NCBI GenBank assembly: GCA_964640125.1
Contig: CAZXGG010000006.1
Coordinates: 1-64,000, forward strand
Reading direction: 5' to 3'
DNA from: G020353115 sp964640125
GTDB taxonomy: Bacteria; Bacteroidota; Bacteroidia; Bacteroidales; VadinHA17
Length of the DNA: 64,000 nucleotides
Under the pieces are notes generated by a model. It searched no databases, was not told the origin of the DNA, and saw only the letters and a list, made by a program, of their open reading frames with translations. Numbering within the stretch: position 1 is the first letter of the stretch; every line of letters begins with the position of its first letter. Position numbers and translations under genes: made by a program. Positions 1-8,734 of this stretch are shown in pieces.

Positions 1-1069
1 GGGAAGGCAAGTCTATCATATGGCATCTGGTGCAGAACGGAGGTGTTTGGTTTTTATACCACATCTTTCTGAAATCACGGAATGCAGGACCGTTCAGGCA
101 ATTCATCACTCCCGATTGAAACACGTTTCCGAAGTTCAGCTCTTTCGGAAAGGGTTTGGCACAACAGGGAACCAGGAAACCATCCCAGGTGATGTAAAAG
201 TGGCTCCAGGGGAAGGGGCATTTTCTAAAACCCGGTGGTGTGTTTTGATCCCACACCGCAATATCAATCCCTGGATATTTTTTCGCACTGTTCTTCAGGT
301 TATCCAGTTCTTCCTGAAACTCCGCCGAGGCAAAAAAACGGTAATAGGGAGTTTCATAACCGGTGACGGCAGCAAGGTTAAAAAGGGTAAAACAGACATG
401 ATCGATCCCCAGGTCATTTGCCAGATCAACAACCTTCACCATCTCTTTGAAGTTCTCTTTCATCACCACCATATTGAACATGATCCCGGTATCAGAGCCC
501 GTTACAACCTTCCTGATTTTTCTCACATTTTGACTGAATTCAGGGTATCTGGCACCCTTCCGAATGGATTCATACCCTTCTCCGACACCATCGACAGACA
601 CCTGGATAGAGTCGATAGTACCCCTCATCTCCGATAGTATTTGGTCGATCCCATGCACATGTGCATTGGTAGAGACGGTAATAATCACCCCCCTGTTTTT
701 GTTCCTGATGTAATGAACTGCCGCTACCAGGTTTTTATAAAGAAACGGTTCGCCCAGACCGGTTAATCCAATGGAATCGATATAGGGTGAGACTTCATCA
801 ATGACGCGTTTCAGCATATCGAGATCCATCTCTCCCTTATCCATCGCTTTACCCAAATCATATTCCCTGGGACAGGTAATGCATTTCAGGTTACACCGGT
901 TTGTCACTTCGAGCATCAGTGTCGAGGGCCAGGCAACCCGTGTGCTTCTTATCCCGTTTCGGTAGAAGTGGACCATTTTGTTGCCGGTATAGTTGAAAAA
1001 ATTGCCACTTCCCGGAAGTTGCCTTAATCGCCTCAGAACAAGTTTGCGTTTTCGCCGATCCATTGGCAT
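1..1069 (-). CDS. Radical SAM/SPASM enzyme, C-terminus cut by window edge
   Basis: I translated this open frame by hand. It begins at the ATG at 1069 (an in-frame ATG follows at 1063) and has no stop before base 1. About 60 residues in it carries the radical SAM cluster motif CNLKCITC, which binds the [4Fe-4S] cluster that cleaves SAM. Near the left edge there are further cysteines in the contexts RKCPFPW, LVPCCAKP and FCTRCH, the pattern of a SPASM domain that holds auxiliary clusters. SPASM enzymes mature peptides or anaerobic sulfatases, or act on small substrates; the substrate here cannot be told. The gene starts 3 bases after the MFS stop, so it probably shares a transcript with that gene and the SMP-30 lipoprotein. 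Only the last few codons seem to be missing. Confidence 0.85.
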   Translation of the reverse strand, partial: MPMDRRKRKLVLRRLRQLPGSGNFFNYTGNKMVHFYRNGIRSTRVAWPSTLMLEVTNRCNLKCITCPREYDLGKAMDKGEMDLDMLKRVIDEVSPYIDSIGLTGLGEPFLYKNLVAAVHYIRNKNRGVIITVSTNAHVHGIDQILSEMRGTIDSIQVSVDGVGEGYESIRKGARYPEFSQNVRKIRKVVTGSDTGIMFNMVVMKENFKEMVKVVDLANDLGIDHVCFTLFNLAAVTGYETPYYRFFASAEFQEELDNLKNSAKKYPGIDIAVWDQNTPPGFRKCPFPWSHFYITWDGFLVPCCAKPFPKELNFGNVFQSGVMNCLNGPAFRDFRKMWYKNQTPPFCTRCHMIDLPS

Positions 1070-1072
1070 TCG

Positions 1073-2284
1073 TTAATTTATAGCATTATTTTCATATCGC
1101 CCCACGATGAGTTTTCGCAGTGCCAGGATCCCAAATGCAGGGCCAACAGCCAAAACAAGCAGTAAATATTTTCCTGATATTGCGTTGGACAGGAAACTGA
1201 CCAGCTGAATACTGATAATGGTAATAGCAAACCCGATGGAATTGACAATGGTCAATCCTGTCCCCACAAGGTTATCCGGGGCAGTTTGTGCTGCTATGGC
1301 AGAAAATTGGGGTGAATCACCAACGACAACCACTCCCCAGAATATAAGGAAGAGCAGAAACAGCGGTGTGGAAAGGTAAAAAGCCAGTGGTATGAGCAGA
1401 CAACAGATCCCGGAAGAGATCAATTGGATGTATGCAACTTTTGCGCTTCCCGATTTTTGTGAGCGTATGCCACCGATGATGCATCCTGCACTTCCTGCTG
1501 CTATGATGATAAAAGACCATACCGATACATTTAGCTCTATTTCCCTGCTTTCCGAAAATGCAATGATCAGAACCGGTATAAATGCCCATAAGGCATAGAG
1601 TTCCCACATGTGCCCGAAGTATCCCAGTGCAGCCAGCCTGAAACTTCGAACCCTGAATATTTTCCCTATGGCACCGGGATCAAATCGTGTTCCTTTCTGG
1701 AGGTAGGGACCATCGGGGACAAACAGGTACATCAGTACACCTCCGCAAAGTGCCACAATGGATGTACCCAGGATCACATAACGCCATGGAAGCATTCCAC
1801 CAAAACTTTTTAACAGATGAGGAAAAGCAGTTCCCAGGACCAGGGCACCAACCAGATAACCGATTGCCTTCCCAAGCTTCCGGTTATACCAACCGGCCGC
1901 AATTTTCATCCCGATCGGATAAATTCCTGCAAGGAAAAATCCGGTCATGAACCGAACCAGTAAAAGCAACGTCATTTCCCCACTGATCACTAAAAGCATG
2001 CCATTGCTTATCGCCCCCAGAATGGAGCTGGTCAGGAATAATTTTCGCGGAGAAAACATATCGGAAATGGCAAAAAAGGCAAAACACAATGTGCCGGCAA
2101 TGAACCCAAGTTGTACGGATGAGGTGATCCAACCCAGTAGCTGGGATCCCAACAGATACTCGTCCTGCAACTCGCCAACAATTGCATTCCCTGCAAACCA
2201 GAGGGATGTGCCGGCAAACTGGGAAATAATGATTACCGGTAAAATATGACGATGCACAGGTTGTGTGGATATCTGTTTGTCCAT
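1073..2284 (-). CDS. MFS transporter, 12 predicted helices
   Basis: This 403-residue protein is almost wholly hydrophobic, with about 12 membrane segments, as in major facilitator proteins of usual length. A first helix reading SLWFAGNAIVGEL and a basic SPRKL loop between helices 2 and 3 match the MFS loop A region. The family moves small solutes across the inner membrane by proton coupling; the substrate is not visible. Its ATG overlaps the stop of the upstream lipoprotein gene by one base (TAATG), so the two are translationally coupled. It may carry whatever the SMP-30-like protein or the downstream radical SAM enzyme acts on, which is inference. Confidence 0.8.
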   Translation of the reverse strand: MDKQISTQPVHRHILPVIIISQFAGTSLWFAGNAIVGELQDEYLLGSQLLGWITSSVQLGFIAGTLCFAFFAISDMFSPRKLFLTSSILGAISNGMLLVISGEMTLLLLVRFMTGFFLAGIYPIGMKIAAGWYNRKLGKAIGYLVGALVLGTAFPHLLKSFGGMLPWRYVILGTSIVALCGGVLMYLFVPDGPYLQKGTRFDPGAIGKIFRVRSFRLAALGYFGHMWELYALWAFIPVLIIAFSESREIELNVSVWSFIIIAAGSAGCIIGGIRSQKSGSAKVAYIQLISSGICCLLIPLAFYLSTPLFLLFLIFWGVVVVGDSPQFSAIAAQTAPDNLVGTGLTIVNSIGFAITIISIQLVSFLSNAISGKYLLLVLAVGPAFGILALRKLIVGRYENNAIN

Positions 2285-3294
2285 TAGAAATTGTTCAGGG
2301 TATCAATCGCCCCATGCACAAAAAAGGGATCCGATTTCCGCTTCATCAGGTACGACCTTCCCGGAAAGGGAACCCGAAAGGTTTCAATACATCCCCTGTC
2401 AGCAACCGTTACGAAACAGGTCCGTCCATCGGGACCACCAAAAGCAATGTTTGTCGGATTTTTTCCTGTCAAGCCAATCTCTTCCAACACCTCACCTTCC
2501 GGCGAAATCATCAGAACCGTCCCTTTTCCATAACGGGTGACAAAAAGATTTCCTCTGGAATCACAACGCATCCCATCCAATCCGTAATCCCTGAAAGAAA
2601 CGAATAATCGTTTATTTGAGATCTGCCCGCTATCGTTGAGATCATAAACCCAGATCCTCCTCTGAACAGATTCGTTAACATACAACTTTTTCTCATCGGT
2701 GCTTACCTCAATGCCATTTGTAGTCCCCATGGAATCTTCCAGGAGGGTAATTTTTCCATCGGGCGCAACCCTCCATAGCATACCTGTTGAATCGGACCAG
2801 TTCGGATCACTGGCAAAGAGCAAATCCTTTCCTGAAATCGTTATGTCATTCGGCTGGTTCATTCCGGGATGATGTGCATGAACTATTACTTCCCTGGTCT
2901 TAAACAATACTTTCAGGATATTATGCCCGGTATAATCGGCAATAAACATGTTCCCGGTCCGATCAAAACAGATCCCATTTCCTATGCTCCCCTCCGGTAA
3001 CTGTATATACAATCCCGGTTCACCATCTTTATCCACTATCCCCACAGTCCCCTGCCTATCAAAATTAACAGCATAGAGATTCCCGTTTCGGTCCACTGCC
3101 GGACCCTCAATCCCGGAAGTAAATTCCCCCTCTTTTGTCAGATCCCTTGCTTTGTAAAGTTCATCATCCGTATCACTTTCCCGATTCACATCGGGTGGTT
3201 TGCACCCAATCAACGACAGGAAAAGGATAAAAAGAAAAAGTATTTCAGGATTGCGATGTCTCATCATTACAGGCTCTTTGTTATTATTTTTCAT
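2284..3294 (-). CDS. SMP-30/gluconolactonase-type beta-propeller lipoprotein
   Basis: The N-terminus has basic residues, a hydrophobic stretch and a lipobox-like LSLIGC near residue 31, so it is probably a lipoprotein. An in-frame MM at residues 10-11 is an alternative start that would give a more usual signal length. The body holds repeated blades such as DRNGNLYAVNF, DRTGNMFIADY and DSRGNLFVTRYG, the pattern of SMP-30/LRE lactonases and NHL-type six-bladed propellers. Family members hydrolyse sugar lactones with a bound divalent metal, but many homologues have no known substrate. It is the first gene of a three-gene unit with the MFS transporter and the radical SAM/SPASM gene. Confidence 0.75.
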   Translation of the reverse strand: MKNNNKEPVMMRHRNPEILFLFILFLSLIGCKPPDVNRESDTDDELYKARDLTKEGEFTSGIEGPAVDRNGNLYAVNFDRQGTVGIVDKDGEPGLYIQLPEGSIGNGICFDRTGNMFIADYTGHNILKVLFKTREVIVHAHHPGMNQPNDITISGKDLLFASDPNWSDSTGMLWRVAPDGKITLLEDSMGTTNGIEVSTDEKKLYVNESVQRRIWVYDLNDSGQISNKRLFVSFRDYGLDGMRCDSRGNLFVTRYGKGTVLMISPEGEVLEEIGLTGKNPTNIAFGGPDGRTCFVTVADRGCIETFRVPFPGRSYLMKRKSDPFFVHGAIDTLNNF

Positions 3295-3400
3295 GAAATT
3301 CGTCCAATAATTCAGTTTTTTAACCCCTATATTAAGAAGAATATTTCATTTTTCTAATGATATTTTTTTTAATTGATTTTCTGATATTTATGATAATATA

Positions 3401-3460
3401 ACTATTTTTTTAGTCATATAATTATATTTTTAGTTGTATAATTAGAAAAATAGTTTTATG
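3401..3460 (+). promoter_or_regulatory. Candidate BlaI operator, TAGT repeats at 20-bp spacing
   Basis: This A/T-rich stretch just upstream of the BlaI-type gene contains ACTA-N6-TAGT (3401-3414), an inverted repeat. The 14-mer TAGTYRTATAATTA occurs at 3411-3424 and again at 3431-3444, and a further TAGT lies at 3451. Steps of exactly 20 bp equal about two helical turns, so dimers would bind the same DNA face. BlaI/MecI repressors bind tandem inverted repeats at their own promoters, which makes autoregulation a fair inference. Confidence 0.45.
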
Positions 3461-3468
3461 TTTGTATC

Positions 3469-3864
3469 ATGAAAGAATTAACCAAAGCCGAAGAACAGGT
3501 AATGCAATATCTCTGGAAGATTGAAAAGGGCTTCGTAAAAGATATCGTAGAACAGTTTCCGGAACCCAGGCCTGCCTATACAACCATAACAACAGTGATC
3601 CGGGTTTTAGTGAACAAAGGATTCATCGGTTTCCATACCTATGGAAAGGTTAACGAATATTATCCGCTGGTCTCCAAGCTGGAATACAGTAAACTCTATT
3701 TCAACCGGGTGGTCAGGAATTATTTCAGCGATTCATATCAAAAATTTGCATCATTTTTTGCAAAAGAGAATGATTTGAGCCTTTCTGAACTGGAAGAGAT
3801 TAAGGAAATTGTTGAGAACCAGATTGCAGAAAAGTCAGAAAAACGCTCAAAAGAGGGTAAATAA
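3469..3864 (+). CDS. BlaI/MecI/CopY-family transcriptional repressor
   Basis: The 131-residue length and the opening MKELTKAEEQVMQYLWKIEK are typical of BlaI/MecI winged-helix repressors. The recognition helix region reads PAYTTITTVIRVLVNKGF, followed by a charged dimerisation tail. In this family the repressor is cleaved after the partner M56 membrane peptidase senses a signal, which frees the promoter. The partner follows directly. The upstream A/T-rich repeats are a likely operator. In Bacteroidota such pairs are often not linked to beta-lactamases, and no resistance gene is visible here. Confidence 0.9.
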   Translation: MKELTKAEEQVMQYLWKIEKGFVKDIVEQFPEPRPAYTTITTVIRVLVNKGFIGFHTYGKVNEYYPLVSKLEYSKLYFNRVVRNYFSDSYQKFASFFAKENDLSLSELEEIKEIVENQIAEKSEKRSKEGK

Positions 3865-3887
3865 GGTCTATTTAACAATTGAGCAGG

Positions 3888-5237
3888 ATGATTCTTTTTC
3901 TGTTTGAATCTGCCATTGGGCTGATCTTTTTGTATAGTTTCTATTTTTTCTTTCTCAGGAATGGAAGCGATTTCCGCCTTCAGAGAGTGTATTTGATCTT
4001 ATCCGGAGTCATCTCGATCATAATCCCATTGCTGAATATACAGTTACCATCCGATGCGATCCCATTATCGGAACAATTCCTTTTGTTTCAGGAAGAATAC
4101 ATTGATTTTGCCGGACAGATTAACGGAGGATTGTACCAACAACATGCCTCCCTGCATCTGCCGGGCGTTGTTTTAACAATCTATCTTACCGGTGTATTTT
4201 TCTTCCTGATAAGGCTGATCTACTTTTTATACAAACCCTTTAAAATAATTCGTCAATATGGCTTAGAAAAAAAAGGAAAAGTAAACTTTATCTTTTCGGA
4301 TAATATTCATTCTCCCTTTTCAATTTTTAATTTCATTTTTTTGAACCGGTCTCAGGCTTCCGAAAGATTTCTGAACGAGGTCATTGCCCATGAAGAAGTC
4401 CACGTTGCGCAAAAACACACCCTGGATCTGTTTTTCATAGAACTTCTAGTGGTTTTCCAATGGTTCAATCCAATCGTTTTTCTGATCAGGAAATCGATAC
4501 AGGAGGTTCACGAATTTCTGGCAGATGATGGTGTTCTGAAACGTGGTTTTGATCCCGAATCATACATTCGAGTAATCCTTCAACAGGTTTCACGGAAGCC
4601 CAAACTGGGGCTGGTCAGTCAATTCAACTCATTAACCAAAAAACGAATCGTCATGATTACTAAAAATAATGTAAAGAAAAAGTTTAAGTTAAGGTATCTA
4701 TTGATAATGCCTCTCATATCGTTATTATTTCTTGCATTTTCAACTGATCAACAGTTGAACAGTGTAGATGACCCTGGAATTTTTATTTCATCCCTCTCCG
4801 AAGCAGTAGATTTAACGTGGTCTCAGGATGAAAACACTCCCTCCATCTGGCCCGTTGATAAAGGGAAATGCAAATTTACCTCAGGGTTTGGAGAACGAAT
4901 CCATCCCATTTACCGGAAAAAGATGATGCACAAAGGAGTTGACCTGGCGGCAGAAGAGGGAACTCCCGTCAAAGTCACCGCCGATGGAGTGGTCGAAAAG
5001 ACGGAGGATTGGCCCGAGGGTTATGGGAAGTACATCATTGTTGTTCATAATGATGTTTACGCCACCCTCTATGCACAGTTATCTGAAATGAAGGTCAAGG
5101 TTGGTGACAGGGTAAAGCGAGGTGATGTGATTGGTTTGGTCGGAGCATCCGGATTGTCTACTGCGCCTCACCTGCATTACGAGGTCAGGAAGAATGGTGA
5201 GGCCGTTGATCCTGCCGACTATTTTAATATCAATTAA
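3888..5237 (+). CDS. M56 (BlaR1-type) sensor peptidase fused to M23 LytM endopeptidase domain
   Basis: The N-terminal half has four or so membrane helices and the zinc motif HEEVH (about residues 168-172), typical of the M56 domain of BlaR1/MecR1. Another helix near residue 265 leads to a C-terminal domain with HKGVD and HLHYEV, the metal-binding motifs of M23/LytM peptidoglycan endopeptidases, so that domain looks catalytically intact. In classic BlaR1 this position holds a penicillin-binding sensor. The fusion suggests that the cell-wall state, not a beta-lactam, is sensed or edited. A TTG nine bases upstream is possible, but the ATG at 3888 is preferred. The gene ends convergently with the dehydratase gene, with an 8-base overlap. 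Confidence 0.85.
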   Translation: MILFLFESAIGLIFLYSFYFFFLRNGSDFRLQRVYLILSGVISIIIPLLNIQLPSDAIPLSEQFLLFQEEYIDFAGQINGGLYQQHASLHLPGVVLTIYLTGVFFFLIRLIYFLYKPFKIIRQYGLEKKGKVNFIFSDNIHSPFSIFNFIFLNRSQASERFLNEVIAHEEVHVAQKHTLDLFFIELLVVFQWFNPIVFLIRKSIQEVHEFLADDGVLKRGFDPESYIRVILQQVSRKPKLGLVSQFNSLTKKRIVMITKNNVKKKFKLRYLLIMPLISLLFLAFSTDQQLNSVDDPGIFISSLSEAVDLTWSQDENTPSIWPVDKGKCKFTSGFGERIHPIYRKKMMHKGVDLAAEEGTPVKVTADGVVEKTEDWPEGYGKYIIVVHNDVYATLYAQLSEMKVKVGDRVKRGDVIGLVGASGLSTAPHLHYEVRKNGEAVDPADYFNIN

Positions 5238-5622
5238 CCGGTGTTCTTTCCCATTTCCCGTTACACTTCATGATCAATTGCTCCTGTGAATAAATGTTTG
5301 CGTTCACATGAAAATATTGCTGATCCTCCCTCTTTATTATCAATTCAAACTCAAGACAGGGATGCACGTTTGGATCAACGAGGGAAAGAAATTTAACCCG
5401 GTCCAATTCCTTCAGTTCTAACTCTTCCTGAAGAGAATCGGCAAGAATTTCCGTTATCATCTGGATCATAACGACTCCGGGAACTACCGGATGTTCCGGA
5501 AAATGCCCGGCAAAGAGAACATGGTCCCGGTTAATTTGGACCTGAACCTTTAGGTGGCTTTTTCCGGGGTCTGTTTTCTTCGACTGGATGGTATAAAAAT
5601 CATTCAGAAAGAGTGTTGCCAT
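5230..5622 (-). CDS. FabZ-like hotdog dehydratase with catalytic Glu replaced by Gln
   Basis: This 130-residue protein carries FAGHFPEHPVVPGVVM, the signature loop of 3-hydroxyacyl-ACP dehydratases, including the catalytic His. In FabZ the loop continues PGVLIIEA, and that Glu is the second catalytic residue; here the same column reads PGVVMIQM, so Glu is Gln. FabZ/FabA active sites are built from His of one subunit and Glu/Asp of the other. A second dehydratase at 12813-13262 keeps Glu but lacks His, so the two may form a working heterodimer, as reported for paired dehydratases of aryl polyene clusters. This is the last gene of the 20-kb minus-strand run. Confidence 0.8.
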   Translation of the reverse strand: MATLFLNDFYTIQSKKTDPGKSHLKVQVQINRDHVLFAGHFPEHPVVPGVVMIQMITEILADSLQEELELKELDRVKFLSLVDPNVHPCLEFELIIKREDQQYFHVNANIYSQEQLIMKCNGKWERTPVN

Positions 5623-6265
5623 GTTGGGTTTCTAAGCTGTGTAATATGATTTCAATTTTCTTTTGTGGAAAAGAGATGTGGATATCACCCGGAAATTGCT
5701 TATAGTCAGCAAACTCAATGATCATTTTTTTCGAAAAGCATCCCTGTTTTACGATCCGTTCTAAATTACCGGATGAATTGCTGACAAAACAGAATTTTTT
5801 CCCATCCAATGTTACCGGGTAAACCGTATAATCTCCGGATTGAGTGATCAATGCTTCTCCCTTTTCAAACGGTTTTCCTGTCAGAAAGAGTGTGTTCAGT
5901 GTTTCTTCAAGGACCTTCCGTATCCCTGTTCTTTGAAAGGCATCGAAGCAGTGATGTACTATTAAACCATTACTTCCTGTTTCAAGGTCAAAAAACTTCA
6001 TTCCCAATTCATTAAGGAAAACGACCCGATACATTTCATCGGGAAAAATCCGGATGGCAAATAGTCCGCTGTAATGGTTCCCGGAGATGTCAATTTGTGC
6101 TTTATAAAGCAGTTCTGTTCCGCTTGATGAAAACGGCCGGTTAATGGGTGTGATCATTCCCGGATCTTCAACCGGTAACAGGGAGAGCCGTTTTATTGTA
6201 CAACTTCCGCTCAACAGAAGGGTAAGGCTACTGAATAAGAAAAATCGAATCAGGAATCGTTTCAT
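5600..6265 (-). CDS. Outer-membrane lipoprotein, LolB/DUF3261-like role
   Basis: The protein begins with a basic stretch, a hydrophobic helix and LLLSGSC at residues 17-23, a lipobox as loosely used in Bacteroidota. The remaining 200 residues look like a beta-rich soluble domain, with repeated strands such as YRVVFLNELGMKFFDLE. I do not recognise a precise family by motif. Size, lipoprotein nature and position next to a LolA homologue fit the LolB-like or DUF3261 lipoproteins commonly found in aryl polyene loci, where they are thought to help place the pigment lipid in the outer membrane. It overlaps the LolA gene by 38 bases and the dehydratase gene by 23, so translation is coupled. Confidence 0.6.
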   Translation of the reverse strand: MKRFLIRFFLFSSLTLLLSGSCTIKRLSLLPVEDPGMITPINRPFSSSGTELLYKAQIDISGNHYSGLFAIRIFPDEMYRVVFLNELGMKFFDLETGSNGLIVHHCFDAFQRTGIRKVLEETLNTLFLTGKPFEKGEALITQSGDYTVYPVTLDGKKFCFVSNSSGNLERIVKQGCFSKKMIIEFADYKQFPGDIHISFPQKKIEIILHSLETQHGNTLSE

Positions 6266-6878
6266 TCCGCTTCTTATTGAAGAATTCGATCAGGGTATAA
6301 TCTTCTGATTGTTCTATGAATTTCACTTTTTTCACCAGCATATCATGCTGTCCAAAATGGACCTCTATTTTCTGAAAAAACTGCTGGTACTGTTCAGTTG
6401 CAGGGGTGAGAATAATCAGATATTCCAGTTTATTTTCAAAACAGGCCGCTGAGAATTCCTCTTTCTCTTCCAGTATTTCACCCCGGATCACATTACTCAT
6501 CAACCGGCTGATTTGCCGGAACATTCGGTTTGAGTCGGTATTGTATCGTGATTCCCGGTCCTCATCCCTGATCAGGATATCACTCCCGTTAAAGATAATG
6601 GTATAATCAAAAGGATTAGTATATTCCCATCTTAATTTATTTTCTTTCATGAAGTAAAATTTACCCGTACTGATGATATTTTCTGTCAGGATATCAAGGT
6701 GTTTTACCTGGCGAAAATCACTCATGAGTGTATTGGTTTCTCTGTTGAAACCGGTTAGTTCATCCCTGAATTTGTCCTCATCCTGCATGGGTGTAAAGTC
6801 TTCCTGTTGGGAATAGCCAGACGGGATCAGGACAAGGATCAAAAGAAGCAACGGTACAAAGAATGATATTTTACGCAT
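6228..6878 (-). CDS. LolA-like periplasmic lipid/lipoprotein carrier
   Basis: A signal peptide ending near SGYSQ is followed by a domain with FRQVKHLDILTENIISTGKF and NKLRWEYTNPFDY, which match the conserved opening of LolA-family carriers (cradle-shaped proteins that shield a lipid). The 216-residue length is normal. LolA paralogues occur in aryl polyene and flexirubin clusters and are proposed to ferry the hydrophobic product across the periplasm. The start overlaps the stop of the deacetylase gene by 8 bases, and its own 3' end overlaps the lipoprotein gene. Confidence 0.8.
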   Translation of the reverse strand: MRKISFFVPLLLLILVLIPSGYSQQEDFTPMQDEDKFRDELTGFNRETNTLMSDFRQVKHLDILTENIISTGKFYFMKENKLRWEYTNPFDYTIIFNGSDILIRDEDRESRYNTDSNRMFRQISRLMSNVIRGEILEEKEEFSAACFENKLEYLIILTPATEQYQQFFQKIEVHFGQHDMLVKKVKFIEQSEDYTLIEFFNKKRNETIPDSIFLIQ

Positions 6879-7638
6879 AGGCTTCCTGTTTTATCAATTC
6901 ATCTAAACGAACAATCTCATAACCGGTTTCAGCGGCATGTTCCACCAATTTTTCAAGTATCGTGCCAATATTCGGATTTTTATCATGCAAAAGGATAATT
7001 GATCCTGGTTTTATTTTGCGGATGATTCGTGAAACGATTTTTTCTGTTTCTTTTCGTTTCGGTGTATCCAATGAACGGATATTCCATCCAATGGGGATGT
7101 AATTACATTTCTTTACTGCTTTTGCCAGTGCCGGGTTTGTCACTCCGTATGGCGGGCGGAAGAATTGTACCTTCCGGTTAATGATTTGTTCAATCAGTTT
7201 ATCTGTCTCTTTCAATTCCTTTACCATTCTTTTTGCGGAATAAAAATCAAACCAATTTGAATGGGAGTAACTGTGATTGCCGATCAGGTGTCCCTGTTCA
7301 TCCATTTTTTTCAGTACGTCGGGGTTGGCGGAAATATTCCGGCCAACACAAAAGAATGCAGCCACAATGTTAAATTTCCCGAGGGTCTCCAGAATGATTG
7401 GTGTAATGGTTTCATCTGGTCCATCGTCAAAGGTTAGTGCAATTTTTTTCTCTTCTGTTTTCGCCGAAAGGATCGGTTTAAGGTAGAAATTTGATCCTAT
7501 ATAGAACGATCCATAGATCATCACACCAATATAGATCAGGAGTGCAGCCAGGAAAACAAGGTAATGAATCGATGTTAGCCGGAACAGAACATAAAACACA
7601 GTAAAATAGATGAATGTAAATCTCTGGACGTTCAGCAT
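6871..7638 (-). CDS. Polysaccharide deacetylase (NodB domain), membrane-anchored
   Basis: Two hydrophobic helices fill the first 55 residues. A NodB domain follows with LTFDDGPDE (metal Asp and base), HSYSH (metal His pair), RPPYG (catalytic Arg loop) and SIILLHD (final His). All motif residues of carbohydrate esterase family 4 are present, so it should be an active metal-dependent N- or O-deacetylase facing the periplasm. It sits inside the pigment operon, overlapping the ketosynthase-like gene by 7 bases. Such deacetylases recur in Bacteroidota pigment loci, but their substrate is not established. It may modify a glycan or sugar on the lipid product. Confidence 0.85.
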   Translation of the reverse strand: MLNVQRFTFIYFTVFYVLFRLTSIHYLVFLAALLIYIGVMIYGSFYIGSNFYLKPILSAKTEEKKIALTFDDGPDETITPIILETLGKFNIVAAFFCVGRNISANPDVLKKMDEQGHLIGNHSYSHSNWFDFYSAKRMVKELKETDKLIEQIINRKVQFFRPPYGVTNPALAKAVKKCNYIPIGWNIRSLDTPKRKETEKIVSRIIRKIKPGSIILLHDKNPNIGTILEKLVEHAAETGYEIVRLDELIKQEAYA

Positions 7639-8696
7639 CTTGAAACGAGGTATAACGAATGATTTTTATCCTGCCAATGATTATAGATCAGCACATGATT
7701 CAGGGATTGCGGATTGGCAGGTTCCAGTTGAATGATAGAAGGCACTTTTTGTGTTTTCAACATTTTCGCTGCCACCCACAGGGCAAAGATGGTAGAAGAA
7801 TAGGATTCTCCACAAAGGTGTTTATAACCTGCTTGTATTTTCCCTTGGAAAAAATCCTTTTTAAGGTCATGGTAGATTTTATCTCCTTCCGAATCTCCAT
7901 TTACACCATACAACACGACATCGATTGAGTTTTTCTCTACGTTAGTTCGAACCAGGAATCGTTCGATCGTCCTACTCAGATCCTCCTTGTTCAGGTTTTG
8001 ATAGAAGGTCTGGACACCTGTCAGCCGGGCGCAACTGTTCTCCCCTTTATGCCTTGAAAGCATATAGAATCCCACACCTTCTCCGGCGATGGTTCCCGGA
8101 GAATCGGATTGAAAAAGTTCAAGATTAGAGATCTTCTCTTTTTTCCATCGTCCGATTTTATCGAAAATCCGTATCTGCTTCTCTGTATTTTCCTCATACC
8201 CTCCCACCATAACATTTCTGGCATTTCCCTCCTCAATCAGCATACATCCGTCAATCAGTGCCGTTTCAAAGGAAGTTCCACGATGGGCATAAGTAAAATT
8301 ATAGTTATGGCATTTGAGCATCTGTGAGACATAGGCTCCGATGGTATTGTGCGTGGATTGAATGAAGGGGGTGGGAGTGAGGAACTTCTCGTCGCTTTCC
8401 AACAATCCCATGAGGAATTTTTCCGTATCCTCCACCATACCAAAACCCGTTCCCGTGATAATTCCATCCGGCATACTCACTCCGGAATCCACCAGACAGA
8501 TCTTTGAGGCAATAACCCCCAATTTCAGGATCCTGCTCATTCTTCTTGAAGAGGCTGGATCGAGGTACATCTCAATCTCCGGTTCAACTGCATAGAGCTT
8601 ATTATCGGAGTATTCTCTAACCTCGTCAAAAAAATAATCTTTTTTTGTCGTGGGTTGTGGTGATACAAGTCCTATGCCCCGGATATATATTTCCAT
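7632..8696 (-). CDS. Ketosynthase-like protein without catalytic triad (chain-length-factor type)
   Basis: At 354 residues it has the thiolase-fold layout of a KAS II homologue but is degenerate. Where active enzymes read TACSSS it has AHRGTSFE, so the nucleophilic Cys is missing. The first catalytic His region (HGTGT) is replaced by YGVNGDSEG and the second (GHTLGA) by KHLCGESY. Such triad-free partners act as chain length factors with an active ketosynthase in type II PKS and in aryl polyene systems (ApeC with ApeO). The likely partner is the complete KS at 8735-9940, next in the operon. It overlaps the deacetylase gene by 7 bases. Confidence 0.8.
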   Translation of the reverse strand: MEIYIRGIGLVSPQPTTKKDYFFDEVREYSDNKLYAVEPEIEMYLDPASSRRMSRILKLGVIASKICLVDSGVSMPDGIITGTGFGMVEDTEKFLMGLLESDEKFLTPTPFIQSTHNTIGAYVSQMLKCHNYNFTYAHRGTSFETALIDGCMLIEEGNARNVMVGGYEENTEKQIRIFDKIGRWKKEKISNLELFQSDSPGTIAGEGVGFYMLSRHKGENSCARLTGVQTFYQNLNKEDLSRTIERFLVRTNVEKNSIDVVLYGVNGDSEGDKIYHDLKKDFFQGKIQAGYKHLCGESYSSTIFALWVAAKMLKTQKVPSIIQLEPANPQSLNHVLIYNHWQDKNHSLYLVSRC

Positions 8697-8734
8697 AATT
8701 CAAAAGTCAGGTAGAGAACAATTCTCCAGACCGC

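Noticed and set aside
20..637. Long plus-strand frame of about 205 codons at the left edge
   Set aside because: It is antisense to a clear radical SAM/SPASM protein with CxxxCxxC and SPASM cysteines, and its own product has no recognisable features.
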